Shown in pieces: positions 1-8,437 of a stretch of DNA of 64,000 nucleotides (positions within the stretch are counted from its first letter, which is position 1; each line of letters begins with the position of its first letter). This DNA comes from Acidobacteriota bacterium (GTDB taxonomy: Bacteria > Acidobacteriota > Terriglobia > Acidiferrales > UBA7541): assembly GCA_003154775.1 (NCBI GenBank), contig PMES01000027.1, forward strand, positions 35,473 through 99,472, written 5' to 3'. The notes below the pieces were generated by a model. It saw only the letters and a list, made by a program, of their open reading frames with translations, was not told where the DNA came from and did no database searches. The translations under genes were made by a program, and so were the position numbers.

Positions 1-365
1 TCGCGCGGCACTTCAATTTGGTAATCGATGGCAACATTCTTCAGCCAGGAGGTTTCCTTGCCGATAAGAATGGTATCGCCGCGCTGTTCCAGAGGCGGAT
101 TGCTGACCGCGTCCTGAATGTTCTTTTCGGAGCTGCCCCACAGCGTCCAGCCCTTGGTGACTTTTCCGTGGACGTGGACCTTGCCGTCGGCGGTGCCGCG
201 AATGTCGACGTTGCCGGAGCCATTGCTGAGTTCGAGGCGAACGGGGCCGGATATGGTGAAGGTCCGGTCAAAAGTGTTGTCCGTGGCGGAAGCTTGCAGA
301 GTGAAGAGTGAGAATGCCGCGGCGAAAAGGACGATGCCGGGCAAAGCAGATTTGTGAGTACGCAT
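1..365 (-). CDS. Secreted DUF4097-like protein (3' end beyond window)
   Basis: The reading frame starts at the ATG at 365 and runs off the left edge, so only about 121 N-terminal residues are visible. They begin with a signal peptide (basic MRTHK, hydrophobic core, probable cleavage after QASA). A repetitive beta-strand pattern follows, with the stretch LSNGSGNVDIRG, typical of the DUF4097 putative-adhesin beta-helix family often found in acidobacterial secreted or periplasmic proteins. No clear Shine-Dalgarno sits just before the ATG; AGGAGGG lies too far upstream to serve it. Function is unknown. The family label rests on the SNGSGNV-type motif only, because the C-terminal part that would confirm it is outside the window. 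Confidence 0.6.
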   Translation of the reverse strand, partial: MRTHKSALPGIVLFAAAFSLFTLQASATDNTFDRTFTISGPVRLELSNGSGNVDIRGTADGKVHVHGKVTKGWTLWGSSEKNIQDAVSNPPLEQRGDTILIGKETSWLKNVAIDYQIEVPR

Positions 366-423
366 GTTCGCTTCTGCCTGAGTTTCCAGGCCCTCCTATC
401 AATATGTACGCAAAGCCGGAATT

Positions 424-1287
424 TTATGTTCCCGGGGATTTCGCCAGGTTTTCGTTCAACGAGCCCTGGCGGTAGCCTTCCAGGTCGAGGGCCACGTAGG
501 TGAAACCCGCTGCTTTCAAGGCATTAGCGATGGCGGCGGCCATTTCTGGCGAGAGCGCGCGAGGAAGTTCGGCAGGCGCGAGTTCGATGCGCGCCAGATT
601 GTCATGGAGACGGACGCGGAACTGGCGGAAGCCCAGTTCGCGGAGGGCCGCTTCGCCGCGCTCGACCAGCGAAAGGCGCTCGGCGGTGACTTCCGTGCCG
701 TAGGGCAGGCGTGAGGAGAGGCAGGCGGAGGCGGGGCGGTCCCAGGAGGGCAGGCCCGCGCGCTGGGATAGGAAGCGAATCTCGGACTTGCGAAGTTGCG
801 CTTCCAGGAGGGGCGTGAGGATGTGGTGCTCGTGGGCGGCGCGATGGCCGGGGCGGAAATCGGAGGTATCGTCGGCGTTGACGCCGTAGGCGATGGCGGC
901 GAAACGGCGGTCCACGGCGATGCGGTTCAGCGCGGAGAAGAGTTCGTCCTTGCAGTAGTAGCAGCGGTCGGAAGCATTGGCGCGGTAGGCGGGATTTTCC
1001 AACTCGTGCGTTTCGATGAATTCGTGGCGCAGGCCGGTGGTTTGCAGGGACTTTTCCAGTTGCTCGCGGTCGTAAGCGGAATAGCTCGCGGAAAGGGCGG
1101 TCACGCTCAGGGCGCGTTCGCCCAGCACTTGATGCGCGGCCCAGGCGAGATAGGCGGAATCCGCGCCGCCGGAGAGCGCGACGATCAGGGAAGGGAGGTT
1201 GGCCAGCTTGGAAAAGAGGAACTGCTCCTTCTCGCTAGCCGCGTGCGTCGAAGGCTCTTCGTTATGGATATGCACCAGGGTCTTCAT
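424..1287 (-). CDS. larE: LarE-type ATP-dependent sacrificial sulfur transferase
   Basis: A 287-residue PP-loop ATPase of the LarE/ExsB-like family. In lactate racemase maturation LarE adenylates pyridinium-3,5-biscarboxylic acid mononucleotide and donates sulfur during nickel-pincer cofactor synthesis. Visible features are the PP-loop ALSGGADSAYLAW near residues 37-49, the family signature RCYYCKDELF near residue 105, and ACLSSRLPYG, the region that carries the sacrificial or cluster-binding cysteine in characterised LarE proteins. The frame extends upstream to 1329, but the ATG at 1287 (MKTLVHI) fits the family better. A TATACT box lies 10 nt upstream and there is no Shine-Dalgarno. No larA, larB or larC is nearby, so its partners, if any, are elsewhere. 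Confidence 0.85.
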   Translation of the reverse strand: MKTLVHIHNEEPSTHAASEKEQFLFSKLANLPSLIVALSGGADSAYLAWAAHQVLGERALSVTALSASYSAYDREQLEKSLQTTGLRHEFIETHELENPAYRANASDRCYYCKDELFSALNRIAVDRRFAAIAYGVNADDTSDFRPGHRAAHEHHILTPLLEAQLRKSEIRFLSQRAGLPSWDRPASACLSSRLPYGTEVTAERLSLVERGEAALRELGFRQFRVRLHDNLARIELAPAELPRALSPEMAAAIANALKAAGFTYVALDLEGYRQGSLNENLAKSPGT

Positions 1288-1383
1288 CGCACAGATGAGT
1301 ATAGCGCCAACGGCCATGCACTGCAGCATTTTGGCTGGTAATGCCTCGATGTTGGTGCGGCTGGGCCAGAGGGAAGCTTCAGG

Positions 1384-2676
1384 TCATTTGAAATCGAGAA
1401 GCACATCGACCGTGGACTTCGCCGGATCGGTCTGCAGCCAATGGCCCACGGTGTCGTAGTGCAGCGGCAGATCCTTGAAAATGGTGTCGCGGTGAATTTC
1501 CAGGCGATTCAGGAATTGCTCGAAGGCTTTTTTGTCAAAGACATCGCCCTGTTTTGCGGGCCAGGCTTCCCGGATCATGCGTTCACCCGCGAGCGACATT
1601 CCCGTGATGGTCATCTGGTCGAAATGGAACACTGGGCCTTCCGTGATGGATACGACGTAGGAAACGGTGTGCGCCTGGTCGTCGTAGGTGGCCGTGGGCG
1701 TGAGTTTCACTTCCAGATAGCCGCGCTGGCCGTACTCTTCGCGGATGCGGTCCCATCCCGTTTCAATGCCCATGCCGTTGGCCACATCACCGGGCTTAAG
1801 TCCCAGCGTGCTGGTGAGCGTGATGGCGGAGAGCGTCTGGTTGCCGCTCCACTCCACGCCGTTCCAGTGATAGACGGGCCCCGGCTGGCACGGCACGTAC
1901 ACCGGGATTTGCTCTGGCAATTTCTGGTGGGGGTTCCCGGAGAGGCGCACCTCCGCGGGGCCGATTTTCGCGCGCAAGTAGCCGTCCTGCTGATAGACCG
2001 GGCGAATCGCTTCGGCCAGGAAGATATCGATGGCCAGGCGGGAATAGGGTTTGCCGAGAATTTCCGGAAGATGCTGCTGCACCGCAAGAGATTCCTTCAG
2101 GTGCGCATCGCTGAACTCCATGCTCGCAATTCGTAGCGCGAGGCCCTCCACGCGAAACTGGTGAACCGATCCCTCGTTTAGCGGGTTGAGCAGCACGGCA
2201 TGTTCGATCTGCACGTTTGAGCCGTGCGCCGCGAGAAAAGCCTGCAGGGAATTGGCGGCTTGTTCGACGACGGCGCCGCCTTCGGGCAGCGTGCCGTCAT
2301 AGAACGGCAGATCTTTGCGGACGGCATCGTCGAGTTCCGAGTCCGCAAACCACGGGAAACTGTCGTAGGACACCGGCAGTCGCGGATTTTCCTCGAGATG
2401 AAAGGTCAGGGAAACCGCATCATTGTGGGTGGTGAAATTGTAATTGACCTTGGCAAACAGGCCGGAGCGCACCAGCGCGTCGGCGGCGTCCTGGAGTTCC
2501 GTACGGCCGACTTGCGCGCCCGTGGCCAGGCCTGAAAGAGAAATGACTTGCGCCTCGGTCAGCTTCTTCAAGCCATCGGCATGGATTTCCTTGAGGGTGG
2601 CTGTCTGCGCGTTTAATAAATTGGGGAGCGCGAAAAGGAGAACGAATGCGAGCGGAAGAAGAAGGCGGAGCCGCAT
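1384..2676 (-). CDS. Secreted protein of POTRA-like repeats without a beta-barrel
   Basis: 430 residues. An N-terminal signal peptide (MRLRLLLPLAFVLLFALP, cleavage near LNAQ) is followed by three to four POTRA-like modules. The first is clear: beta strand, the NxLTExQ-type turn KKLTEAQVISLSGL, then a helix ending DALVRSGLFAKVNY. Similar blocks recur around residues 180-250, 265-350 and 350-430. POTRA domains normally precede the 16-strand barrel of Omp85/BamA proteins, but this protein stops right after the last module, so it is probably a periplasmic POTRA protein that binds substrates or partners. A TAGAAT box ends 6 nt before the ATG and no Shine-Dalgarno is visible. It could instead be a truncated BamA paralogue, although the frame is intact and ends cleanly. 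Confidence 0.7.
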   Translation of the reverse strand: MRLRLLLPLAFVLLFALPNLLNAQTATLKEIHADGLKKLTEAQVISLSGLATGAQVGRTELQDAADALVRSGLFAKVNYNFTTHNDAVSLTFHLEENPRLPVSYDSFPWFADSELDDAVRKDLPFYDGTLPEGGAVVEQAANSLQAFLAAHGSNVQIEHAVLLNPLNEGSVHQFRVEGLALRIASMEFSDAHLKESLAVQQHLPEILGKPYSRLAIDIFLAEAIRPVYQQDGYLRAKIGPAEVRLSGNPHQKLPEQIPVYVPCQPGPVYHWNGVEWSGNQTLSAITLTSTLGLKPGDVANGMGIETGWDRIREEYGQRGYLEVKLTPTATYDDQAHTVSYVVSITEGPVFHFDQMTITGMSLAGERMIREAWPAKQGDVFDKKAFEQFLNRLEIHRDTIFKDLPLHYDTVGHWLQTDPAKSTVDVLLDFK

Positions 2677-2682
2677 GCGATT

Positions 2683-2688
2683 ATTCTA
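2683..2688 (-). promoter_or_regulatory. -10-like box TAGAAT, 6 nt before the POTRA gene start
   Basis: On the minus strand TAGAAT is followed by AATCGC and then the ATG at 2676. A TTG-beginning -35 candidate (TTGGTC, 2706-2711) lies 17 nt upstream. Transcription would start at or within a base or two of the ATG, implying a leaderless mRNA. This is inferred from spacing alone. Confidence 0.4.
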
Positions 2689-2744
2689 GACCTCAATTTG
2701 CGGAAGACCAACTTGTTCATTGGATGGTTCTTCTGGCGGTGCTT

Positions 2745-2786
2745 GCGGCCGTAAAAGCGGTGGCAAGCCGCCGCACTCCAAAATAG
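2745..2786. repeat. Dispersed palindrome, family A (copy 1)
   Basis: Core AAAGCGGTGGCAAGCCGCCGC followed by ACTCCAAAATAG. Other copies of this GC-rich hairpin lie at 13591, 46127 and 63633. This copy is in the glmS-POTRA intergenic gap and could fold in RNA on either strand. Confidence 0.75.
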
Positions 2787-2811
2787 CCGAGGAGCCAATA
2801 CACAGGATTGG

Positions 2812-4674
2812 CTACTCGACGGTGACGGATTTGGCGAGGTTGCGGGGCTGATCGACGTCGCAGCCGCGGCGGATGGCGATGTGGTAGGCGAGCAATTGCA
2901 GAGGCACAATTTCCAGCATTGTCGCCAACAATTCTGGGGCGGGAGGCAGCTCGATGATGTGATCGGAGGCCTCGCGGGCCAGATGATCGCCTTCGGTCAC
3001 CACAGAGATCACGATGCCGTCGCGCGCCTTCACCTCTTTGATGTTGGACACGCTCTTCTCGTACAAAGTCATGGAAGCGGGATCGGAATCGTCGCGGGTG
3101 GCCAGCACCACGACCGGCAGGTTCTCATCAATCAGGGCGTTTGGCCCGTGCTTCATCTCTCCGGAGGGGTAGCCTTCCGCGTGAATGTAGGAAATTTCCT
3201 TGAGCTTCAGGGCGCCTTCGAGGGCAATGGGGTAATGAACACCACGCCCAAGATACAGGAAGTCCGTATGGCGGAAGAACTGGCGCGCCAGATTTTCGTA
3301 GAAGCCGGTTTGCTCCGCCTGGAGAATCGTTTCGATCCTGTGGGGGATACGCGTGAATTCCAGCATCAAATGGCGCGCCGCTTCCGGCGAAAGCTTGCCG
3401 CGAAGCTGCCCAAGGTAGGAAGCTAGCAGAACAAGCGAAGCCAGTTGCGAGGTAAAGGCCTTCGTCGAAGCGACGCCAATCTCGGGTCCGGCGTGCGTCA
3501 GAAGGGTGCCGGCGGCTTCGCGCGTCACCATGGAACCCATCACGTTACAAATGGCCAGCGTTGGCGAGCCTTTCTGCTTGGCCTCGCGCTGCGCCGCCAG
3601 CGTATCGGCGGTCTCCCCCGATTGCGAAATCACCACCGTCAGCGTATCTTCGCTCACAATCGGATCGCGGTACCGGAACTCGCTGCCGTAATCCACTTCG
3701 ACCGGGATGCGCGCGAGTCTCTCGATCATGAACTTGCCGGCGAGTGCCGCATGCCAGCTTGTGCCGCAGGCCACAATGCGCACTTTCTCAAAGCCGCGGA
3801 ACTGCTGGTCGGTGATCTGCATCTCGTCCAGGAAGACCTTGCCGGTGTCCTGGGAGATGCGGTTCAGGATGGTGTCGCGGACGGCGCGCGGCTGCTCAAA
3901 AATTTCCTTTTGCATGAAATGCTTGTAGCCGCCCTTTTCCGCCATGATGGGGTCCCAGGCGACGTGATGAGAGGGGCGGCTGACGGGCTTGCCTTCAAGA
4001 TCGGTGACGCGCACGCCGTCGCGCGAAAGAATGGCGATGTCGCCATCGGCGAGGAAGAAGATCTCGCGGGTGTGCTCGAGAAGCGCCGGGATATCGCTGG
4101 CGACAAAGTATTCGCCATCGCCCAAGCCGATCACGGAGGGAGGCCCGATGCGCGCGGCGATCAGCTTCTGCGGATCCTTCGCGGAGAGAAATACCAGCGA
4201 GTAGATGCCGCGGAGATCCTTCAAGGTGCGGCGCACCGCTTCCTCGAAGGGAAATTCCTTGGCATATTCCTCGACGAGATGCGCGACGATTTCCGTGTCC
4301 GTCTCGGTGACGAACTTGTGGCCTTGTTTTTGCAGCCTTTCCTTCAGCTCCAGGTAGTTTTCGACGATTCCGTTGTGCACCACAACGTATTGCCCGGTGC
4401 AATCGCGATGCGGGTGAGCATTCTCTTCCGTGGGACGCCCGTGCGTGGCCCAGCGCGTGTGGCCGATGCCATAGGTGCCGTCCAGCGGCGCTTTCTGGAT
4501 GGCCTCCTCGAGATTGCGCAGCTTGCCCGGGGCGCGGCGAATCTCCATTTTGCCGGCGGCGTTGACCACCGCGATTCCCGCGGAGTCATAGCCGCGATAT
4601 TCAAGTTTGCGCAGGCCTTCGATGATTACGGGAACAACCTTTTTGGGGCCGATATAACCGACAATGCCGCACAT
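2812..4674 (-). CDS. glmS: Glutamine--fructose-6-phosphate aminotransferase (isomerizing)
   Basis: A 620-residue cytoplasmic enzyme making glucosamine-6-phosphate from fructose-6-phosphate and glutamine, the entry to UDP-GlcNAc for peptidoglycan and lipid A. The N-terminal class II glutamine amidotransferase domain starts MCGIVGYIG with the catalytic Cys2. It contains [11 protein letters not shown] and the HNGIVENY loop. Two SIS sugar-isomerase domains follow, with the signatures [12 protein letters not shown] and [12 protein letters not shown], and the C-terminus ends [12 protein letters not shown] as in the family. Length matches known GlmS. AGGAG lies 9 nt before the ATG. No glmS ribozyme-like leader was recognised in the short upstream gap. 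Confidence 0.97.
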   Translation of the reverse strand: MCGIVGYIGPKKVVPVIIEGLRKLEYRGYDSAGIAVVNAAGKMEIRRAPGKLRNLEEAIQKAPLDGTYGIGHTRWATHGRPTEENAHPHRDCTGQYVVVHNGIVENYLELKERLQKQGHKFVTETDTEIVAHLVEEYAKEFPFEEAVRRTLKDLRGIYSLVFLSAKDPQKLIAARIGPPSVIGLGDGEYFVASDIPALLEHTREIFFLADGDIAILSRDGVRVTDLEGKPVSRPSHHVAWDPIMAEKGGYKHFMQKEIFEQPRAVRDTILNRISQDTGKVFLDEMQITDQQFRGFEKVRIVACGTSWHAALAGKFMIERLARIPVEVDYGSEFRYRDPIVSEDTLTVVISQSGETADTLAAQREAKQKGSPTLAICNVMGSMVTREAAGTLLTHAGPEIGVASTKAFTSQLASLVLLASYLGQLRGKLSPEAARHLMLEFTRIPHRIETILQAEQTGFYENLARQFFRHTDFLYLGRGVHYPIALEGALKLKEISYIHAEGYPSGEMKHGPNALIDENLPVVVLATRDDSDPASMTLYEKSVSNIKEVKARDGIVISVVTEGDHLAREASDHIIELPPAPELLATMLEIVPLQLLAYHIAIRRGCDVDQPRNLAKSVTVE

Positions 4675-4761
4675 GCTGGAGCTCTCCTAAAGGAAGTATT
4701 CTCAGGGTAACACGCGAAATGTTGCGCCAGTGCGAAAAGGGCACGGAACCCTTAGGGATAG

Positions 4762-5160
4762 TTACTCGATGGGCTGATTGGCCGTGCGCGTCATCTCCAC
4801 GGCGTTGAGCCTGCCATTGGCGTCGAAATAGAAGGTCACCCGCGCGGTGACGGGCCGCACCGTCTGCAAATCAATGTGGCGGATGATGGCGACCAGGGTG
4901 CCCGGCTTTTCGGGTGTTTGCAGCTCATAGGCGCGCACGGAAAGAAAGGTCGTGACGCGTTCGGTTGTGGAACCCTTGGGCAACTGGGTCTCGATCATCT
5001 CCTGAATGGGCTTGAGCTGCGGGTCGTCGACCTGAAAGAAAGTTTTCTGGCAACCCGCAGCGAGGAGCGCGAGCAATAGTAAGAGCGAACAGAAGGGAAG
5101 TGGGCCGAGGCGAACGGCCGTGCTTGCGACAGGGTTTTGGTGCGGCATTGTGAATGTCAT
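4762..5160 (-). CDS. Small lipoprotein of unknown function
   Basis: About 132 residues from the ATG at 5160 (GAGAG 7 nt upstream); an ATG at 5148 is the alternative. A hydrophobic stretch ends in the lipobox LLAAGC, so signal peptidase II cleavage and lipid anchoring are expected. The mature part is about 100 residues of mixed alpha/beta with no motif I recognise (QVDDPQLKPIQEMIE, then strands ending TARVTFYFDANGRLNAVE). The gene follows purS by about 25 nt and is probably co-transcribed with it, but nothing ties it to purine synthesis. Confidence 0.7.
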   Translation of the reverse strand: MTFTMPHQNPVASTAVRLGPLPFCSLLLLLALLAAGCQKTFFQVDDPQLKPIQEMIETQLPKGSTTERVTTFLSVRAYELQTPEKPGTLVAIIRHIDLQTVRPVTARVTFYFDANGRLNAVEMTRTANQPIE

Positions 5161-5185
5161 CCGGCGGCTCTCGGGAGTTTCCACG

Positions 5186-5428
5186 CTATTCCACGATCTC
5201 GAAGCGGTATTCCTCGATGACCGGATTGGCGAGCACTTCCTTGGAAATGCGCTCGAGCTGCTGCTGCGCTTCGTCGCGGCTCCAGCCATCCAGATTGAGA
5301 ACGAAGAATTTGCCCTGGCGTACGTCGGAAATCTGCGCGTAACCCAGGCTGGAAAGGGCGTGTTGAATGGTTTGACCCTGGGGGTCCAGAACAGTGCGTT
5401 TCGGCATTACCCAGACGTGAGCTTTCAT
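5186..5428 (-). CDS. purS: Phosphoribosylformylglycinamidine synthase subunit PurS
   Basis: An 80-residue protein matching PurS in size and pattern: an initial strand VWVMPKRTVLDPQGQTI, a helix with ALSSLGY, then VRQGKFFVLNL and a final helix-strand ending EEYRFEIVE. PurS bridges PurL and PurQ in the small-type FGAM synthase of purine biosynthesis. purQ and purL are not in this window; in many genomes purS sits beside them, so here it is separated. The ATG has no Shine-Dalgarno but a promoter-like pair whose -10 ends 6 nt upstream, suggesting a leaderless message. Confidence 0.9.
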   Translation of the reverse strand: MKAHVWVMPKRTVLDPQGQTIQHALSSLGYAQISDVRQGKFFVLNLDGWSRDEAQQQLERISKEVLANPVIEEYRFEIVE

Positions 5429-5434
5429 GGCGTT

Positions 5435-5462
5435 AGTATAGCAATTCCGTTGCGCGTGTTCA
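5435..5462 (-). promoter_or_regulatory. Sigma70-like promoter of purS, probably leaderless
   Basis: On the minus strand TGAACA (5457-5462) is followed by a 16-nt spacer and TATACT (5435-5440), then six bases (AACGCC) and the purS ATG. The expected transcription start falls on the start codon. Confidence 0.5.
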
Positions 5463-5517
5463 CGTCGGGCTGCGGTACGGTAATGGGTCCGGTTTGGATA
5501 ACCTCAGTGATCAGGAA

Positions 5518-6012
5518 TCAGCCGCGTGTCTGCGACATCTGCCGGTATTCGTCACCAGCCGCGTCGGGCAGGAGCACGAACAGAGTGTAAATGCCGAGCG
5601 CAGTGTCGAACGGAGGGCAGATGAGGGCGAAGAACGCCATCACCAGGGCAAATGTTCGGCCCCAAGGCTGCATCTTGAGCAGGCCCCATCCAGCGACAAA
5701 CCGAAGGGCCGCCGATGCCAAGAAAACAACGCACAGAACAACGAACAGCCCCGGCGCAAACACGAACGCGATCTTGTCAGCTCCCTCCGACACCAGCGGC
5801 ACAGTTATGACCGCGGCAAGCACACCCATAATGACGGCCGGAACGAGAAAGAACGCACCGAGGACGAACCACAAGATGGCCAGCAGATGAACGTGTTCGG
5901 CGACCCGTGTCCGCGCGGCGCAAGCGACACGCGCCCCAGTCGTACTTCTGCCGCAATTCGAACAGATTGACTGCTCCGGGGCGATCGGGGAGCCACAACT
6001 ATTGCAGAACAT
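5518..6012 (-). CDS. Zinc-ribbon membrane protein of unknown function
   Basis: About 164 residues from the ATG at 6012, preceded by AGGAG at 6-nt spacing. The N-terminus is a zinc ribbon with two CxxC knuckles (MFCNSCGSPI and SICSNCGRS), followed by four hydrophobic segments with small loops. Such proteins are common in acidobacteria, often as multi-copy families, and their role is unknown. Base composition is slightly less GC-rich than neighbouring genes. The neighbouring genes (purS, add) give no functional hint. Confidence 0.75.
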   Translation of the reverse strand: MFCNSCGSPIAPEQSICSNCGRSTTGARVACAARTRVAEHVHLLAILWFVLGAFFLVPAVIMGVLAAVITVPLVSEGADKIAFVFAPGLFVVLCVVFLASAALRFVAGWGLLKMQPWGRTFALVMAFFALICPPFDTALGIYTLFVLLPDAAGDEYRQMSQTRG

Positions 6013-6343
6013 ACGTCTCTCCTTTGAAGCGGAAGTAACAAGATGCCCAAGGAGCCTGTAGTCTGGCGACAACGACCAATATCAATGGATTCGCTGGCCC
6101 TTCTTCGCACCCAAGAAGGCTTTCCGGCCAACAACAACGGCGAAGACTAAGGTCGGCGCAATTCAGGCTTATTAATGGATACGCGTGCGCGAAGCAAGAA
6201 GTTCCACCTGCGTCAGGCTAGCTGGGGGTACCAGCAGACGCGGGGGCTGAGGAGCGCAGTACTGGAGTATTGGATTCCATTTGTCCGATATCGTGGAAAT
6301 CGGAAACCGACCTATTGCCCTTGGTACGGGGTTGCCACTGAGA
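6013..6343. other. 331-bp gap between adenosine deaminase and the zinc-ribbon gene
   Basis: No reading frame with protein-like composition, no RNA gene and no clear hairpin was found here. It should carry the promoter of the zinc-ribbon gene and the 3' end of the add transcript. Confidence 0.5.
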
Positions 6344-7363
6344 TTATTTTCGCGGGAGGGTGGCGAGAAGGGCGCGGCGGGCTTCGTCCGGGAGGAAGGA
6401 ATGTGCCGCGGCGTTGCGATGCAGGCCGACGAGTTCGGCTTCGCCGAGACCCATTTGCGCTGCGATTTCGTATTCGCCGAGGAGCGAGGTGTGAAACATT
6501 GCGGGGTCGTCAGTGGAGAGGACTACCGGGATGCCATGGCGGAGCAGTTGCGGCAAGGGGTGCTGCTGGAGCGTTGCGGCCGGATTATGCAACTGCAGGG
6601 CGAGGGCGCCTGTGCGCAAATTGCTGGTGGGGCAAACCTCGAGGGGAATGCGGCGCTCCGCGAGGAGGTCCATGAGTGCTGGATCGTGGATGGCGGCGAT
6701 GCCGTGGCCGATGCGCTCGACGCCCAGAATCTCGATAGCTTCGCGAATCTTCTCTGGCCCGCCCACCTCGCCCGCATGCATAAGCAGGCGCATCCCGCTG
6801 CTCTTGGCGCGCAAATAGGCATAGCGGAATTCGTGAGTGGGGATGCTCAATTCGTCGCCGCCAATCCCAAAGGCTACGATGCGCGGCGAGGCGCAACGAC
6901 GCGCCGCTTCCACAACATCGAGCGCCAGCTCCGGCCCAAATTGGCGCACGGCATCGAAAATCCAGTTGAGGCGTAAACCGCGATTCTCGAATGGTTCCGT
7001 GGCGGCAAGAATGGCCGCAAAGTTGGCCTGCGGATCCTGTTTGCGCAGGAGCATGACGCCGACGGAGAGCGTGACTTCCGCATAAACGACATGCTGCTCG
7101 AGGAGCTGCTCGGCCAGATCGGAGGCAAGGAGGGCGAAATCGCGCGGCTCGCGCAGGAAAGAGGTCACCCACTTGAAGGCTTCGATGAACTCGGTAAAGT
7201 TGCGGTAATCGTAGCGGCGGCGCACCTCGTCTTCAGTCAACGCGACACCGTGCCGCGCGGAGAGGGCACAGGCTACGGCGGGCCGGATCGAACCTTCCAG
7301 GTGGAGATGCAGTTCAGCTTTGGGAAGGGAAGCAATGCGCGGCGGCAACGAGGAATGTTCCAC
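6344..7363 (-). CDS. add: Adenosine deaminase
   Basis: A 339-residue amidohydrolase that deaminates adenosine to inosine in purine salvage. The metal- and substrate-binding motifs are present: LPKAELHLHLEGSIRP at the N-terminus, the HAGE motif, RIGHGIA, and STDDPAMFHTSL near the C-terminus. Length is typical. The best start is the GTG at 7363, since the family motif begins 13 residues later. A TAAAAT box ends 6 nt before the GTG, again a leaderless arrangement. The exact substrate (adenosine versus adenine or a modified nucleoside) cannot be fixed by eye. Confidence 0.92.
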   Translation of the reverse strand: MEHSSLPPRIASLPKAELHLHLEGSIRPAVACALSARHGVALTEDEVRRRYDYRNFTEFIEAFKWVTSFLREPRDFALLASDLAEQLLEQHVVYAEVTLSVGVMLLRKQDPQANFAAILAATEPFENRGLRLNWIFDAVRQFGPELALDVVEAARRCASPRIVAFGIGGDELSIPTHEFRYAYLRAKSSGMRLLMHAGEVGGPEKIREAIEILGVERIGHGIAAIHDPALMDLLAERRIPLEVCPTSNLRTGALALQLHNPAATLQQHPLPQLLRHGIPVVLSTDDPAMFHTSLLGEYEIAAQMGLGEAELVGLHRNAAAHSFLPDEARRALLATLPRK

Positions 7364-7369
7364 CTTGAA

Positions 7370-7375
7370 ATTTTA
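7370..7375 (-). promoter_or_regulatory. -10-like box TAAAAT, 6 nt before the add start
   Basis: On the minus strand TAAAAT, then TTCAAG, then the GTG start. No convincing -35 was seen (TCGCAA at about 17 nt is weak). The spacing matches the purS, POTRA-gene and 16841 starts. Confidence 0.35.
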
Positions 7376-7431
7376 GCAGGGTCTTGGCGATTTGCGAGGC
7401 AAGAGAGGAAAAGGTGAAAACTGCAGCTTTC

Positions 7432-7531
7432 TGTCATCCCGAGCGTGGCGAGGGATCTGCTGTTCGCAAGCGGCCTAGGGGAAAGCAGATTCCTCGCCCC
7501 GTTCAAAAAGCGAACGGGACTCGGAATGACA
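7432..7531. repeat. ~100-bp nested palindromic element, family C (copy 1)
   Basis: Begins TGTCATCCCGAG and ends CTCGGAATGACA, an inverted-repeat pair. Inside are two smaller inverted pairs: GGATCTGCT with AAAGCAGATTCC, and CCCGTTC with GAACGGG. A second copy lies in opposite orientation at 29074-29173. It has no coding capacity and looks like a MITE- or REP-like element. Confidence 0.75.
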
Positions 7532-7566
7532 ATTGCTTAGATTTTTCAGCAGGCGGAGACAGCCGC

Positions 7567-8424
7567 TCAATGGGGCAATGGGGGCTTGCCGGCGTTGATC
7601 CACGCGGTCAGCCAGTAGGATCCGACGTCGGTGGAGGCATCCGACAACTGCCTAATCAGGGACCCAGCGGCCAGGTTGTAAAACCGGTCGTAGTATTCGT
7701 CGGTGTAGGAAGATTGCCCGCGCTTTGCGGCGCGATCCGCAAGGAGCAGCGATTCCACCTGGCTATGCGCGGAAAGGCAGGAATCGAAGGCATGATCGGT
7801 GGGATCGCTGATGAAGGAAGCGTCGTGCGGGCTGACCGGGAAAAAGGAGCCGAAACGGTCAATCAGAACGGTGTTGAATCGTTGATTGACGCCATTTTGA
7901 CCGCTGGCGTGTCCGTCATAGTTTTCGGTGGTATTGAACGGGTCGTGGGCTTCGGCTACGAAGTGCGCCAGAAAGGCCGCATCCACCTTGGCGTTTTCCC
8001 ACTTGCCATTCTTCAAATCTTCGGTGAGCTTCTGGCTATATACGCCAATCTGCCACGGGAGCAGGCCCGTGGAATCGATTTTGGATTTACCGTACAGGGC
8101 GAGCGCAGCTTTGTAATTCCGCGGCAGCTTGTCGAACGGGAACTTGCCGTATTTGTCCAGTTCGATGAAATAGTTGCTGCGCTCGCCGGGATGCTTATCA
8201 ATAAGGTTCAGCGGGTCGTTGACGTGCTGCACCAGGTAGGAGCGGTTGGCTTCAAAGAAGGAGCGCAGGTCGTAGGGCAGAGAATCGACCGCGTGATTGA
8301 TGATCAGCCGCTGGGCGTTATCTCCCCAGGCCGCTGCGTGAAGAGGCAAGAGCATGGCGAGGCCCGCGGCGAATAAGATGATACTCGCGGCATCTCTGAA
8401 CCTGGAATCAGCGCGGAACAACAT
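7567..8424 (-). CDS. Secreted S1/P1-nuclease or zinc phospholipase C-like protein
   Basis: 285 residues with an N-terminal signal peptide cleaved near HAAAW. The mature protein would start with WGDNAQ. In the phospholipase C/P1 nuclease superfamily the N-terminal Trp and a nearby His help bind the three-zinc cluster. A helical sequence follows, with AHFVAEAHDPFNTTEN resembling the HxxxDxxxP zinc-binding helix, and another His in DGHAS. The exact ligand set is not fully convincing, so nuclease versus lipase activity is open. The gene starts 13 nt after the permease stop and is probably translated from the same message. Confidence 0.65.
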   Translation of the reverse strand: MLFRADSRFRDAASIILFAAGLAMLLPLHAAAWGDNAQRLIINHAVDSLPYDLRSFFEANRSYLVQHVNDPLNLIDKHPGERSNYFIELDKYGKFPFDKLPRNYKAALALYGKSKIDSTGLLPWQIGVYSQKLTEDLKNGKWENAKVDAAFLAHFVAEAHDPFNTTENYDGHASGQNGVNQRFNTVLIDRFGSFFPVSPHDASFISDPTDHAFDSCLSAHSQVESLLLADRAAKRGQSSYTDEYYDRFYNLAAGSLIRQLSDASTDVGSYWLTAWINAGKPPLPH

Positions 8425-8437
8425 TCCCGGAAAGCCC

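Noticed and set aside
3445..4710. A 421-codon plus-strand frame opposite glmS
   Set aside because: GlmS is unmistakable on the minus strand; the antisense frame has no motif or ribosome-binding site.
4675..4761. glmS ribozyme upstream of glmS
   Set aside because: The upstream gap is under 90 bp and no ribozyme core could be recognised.
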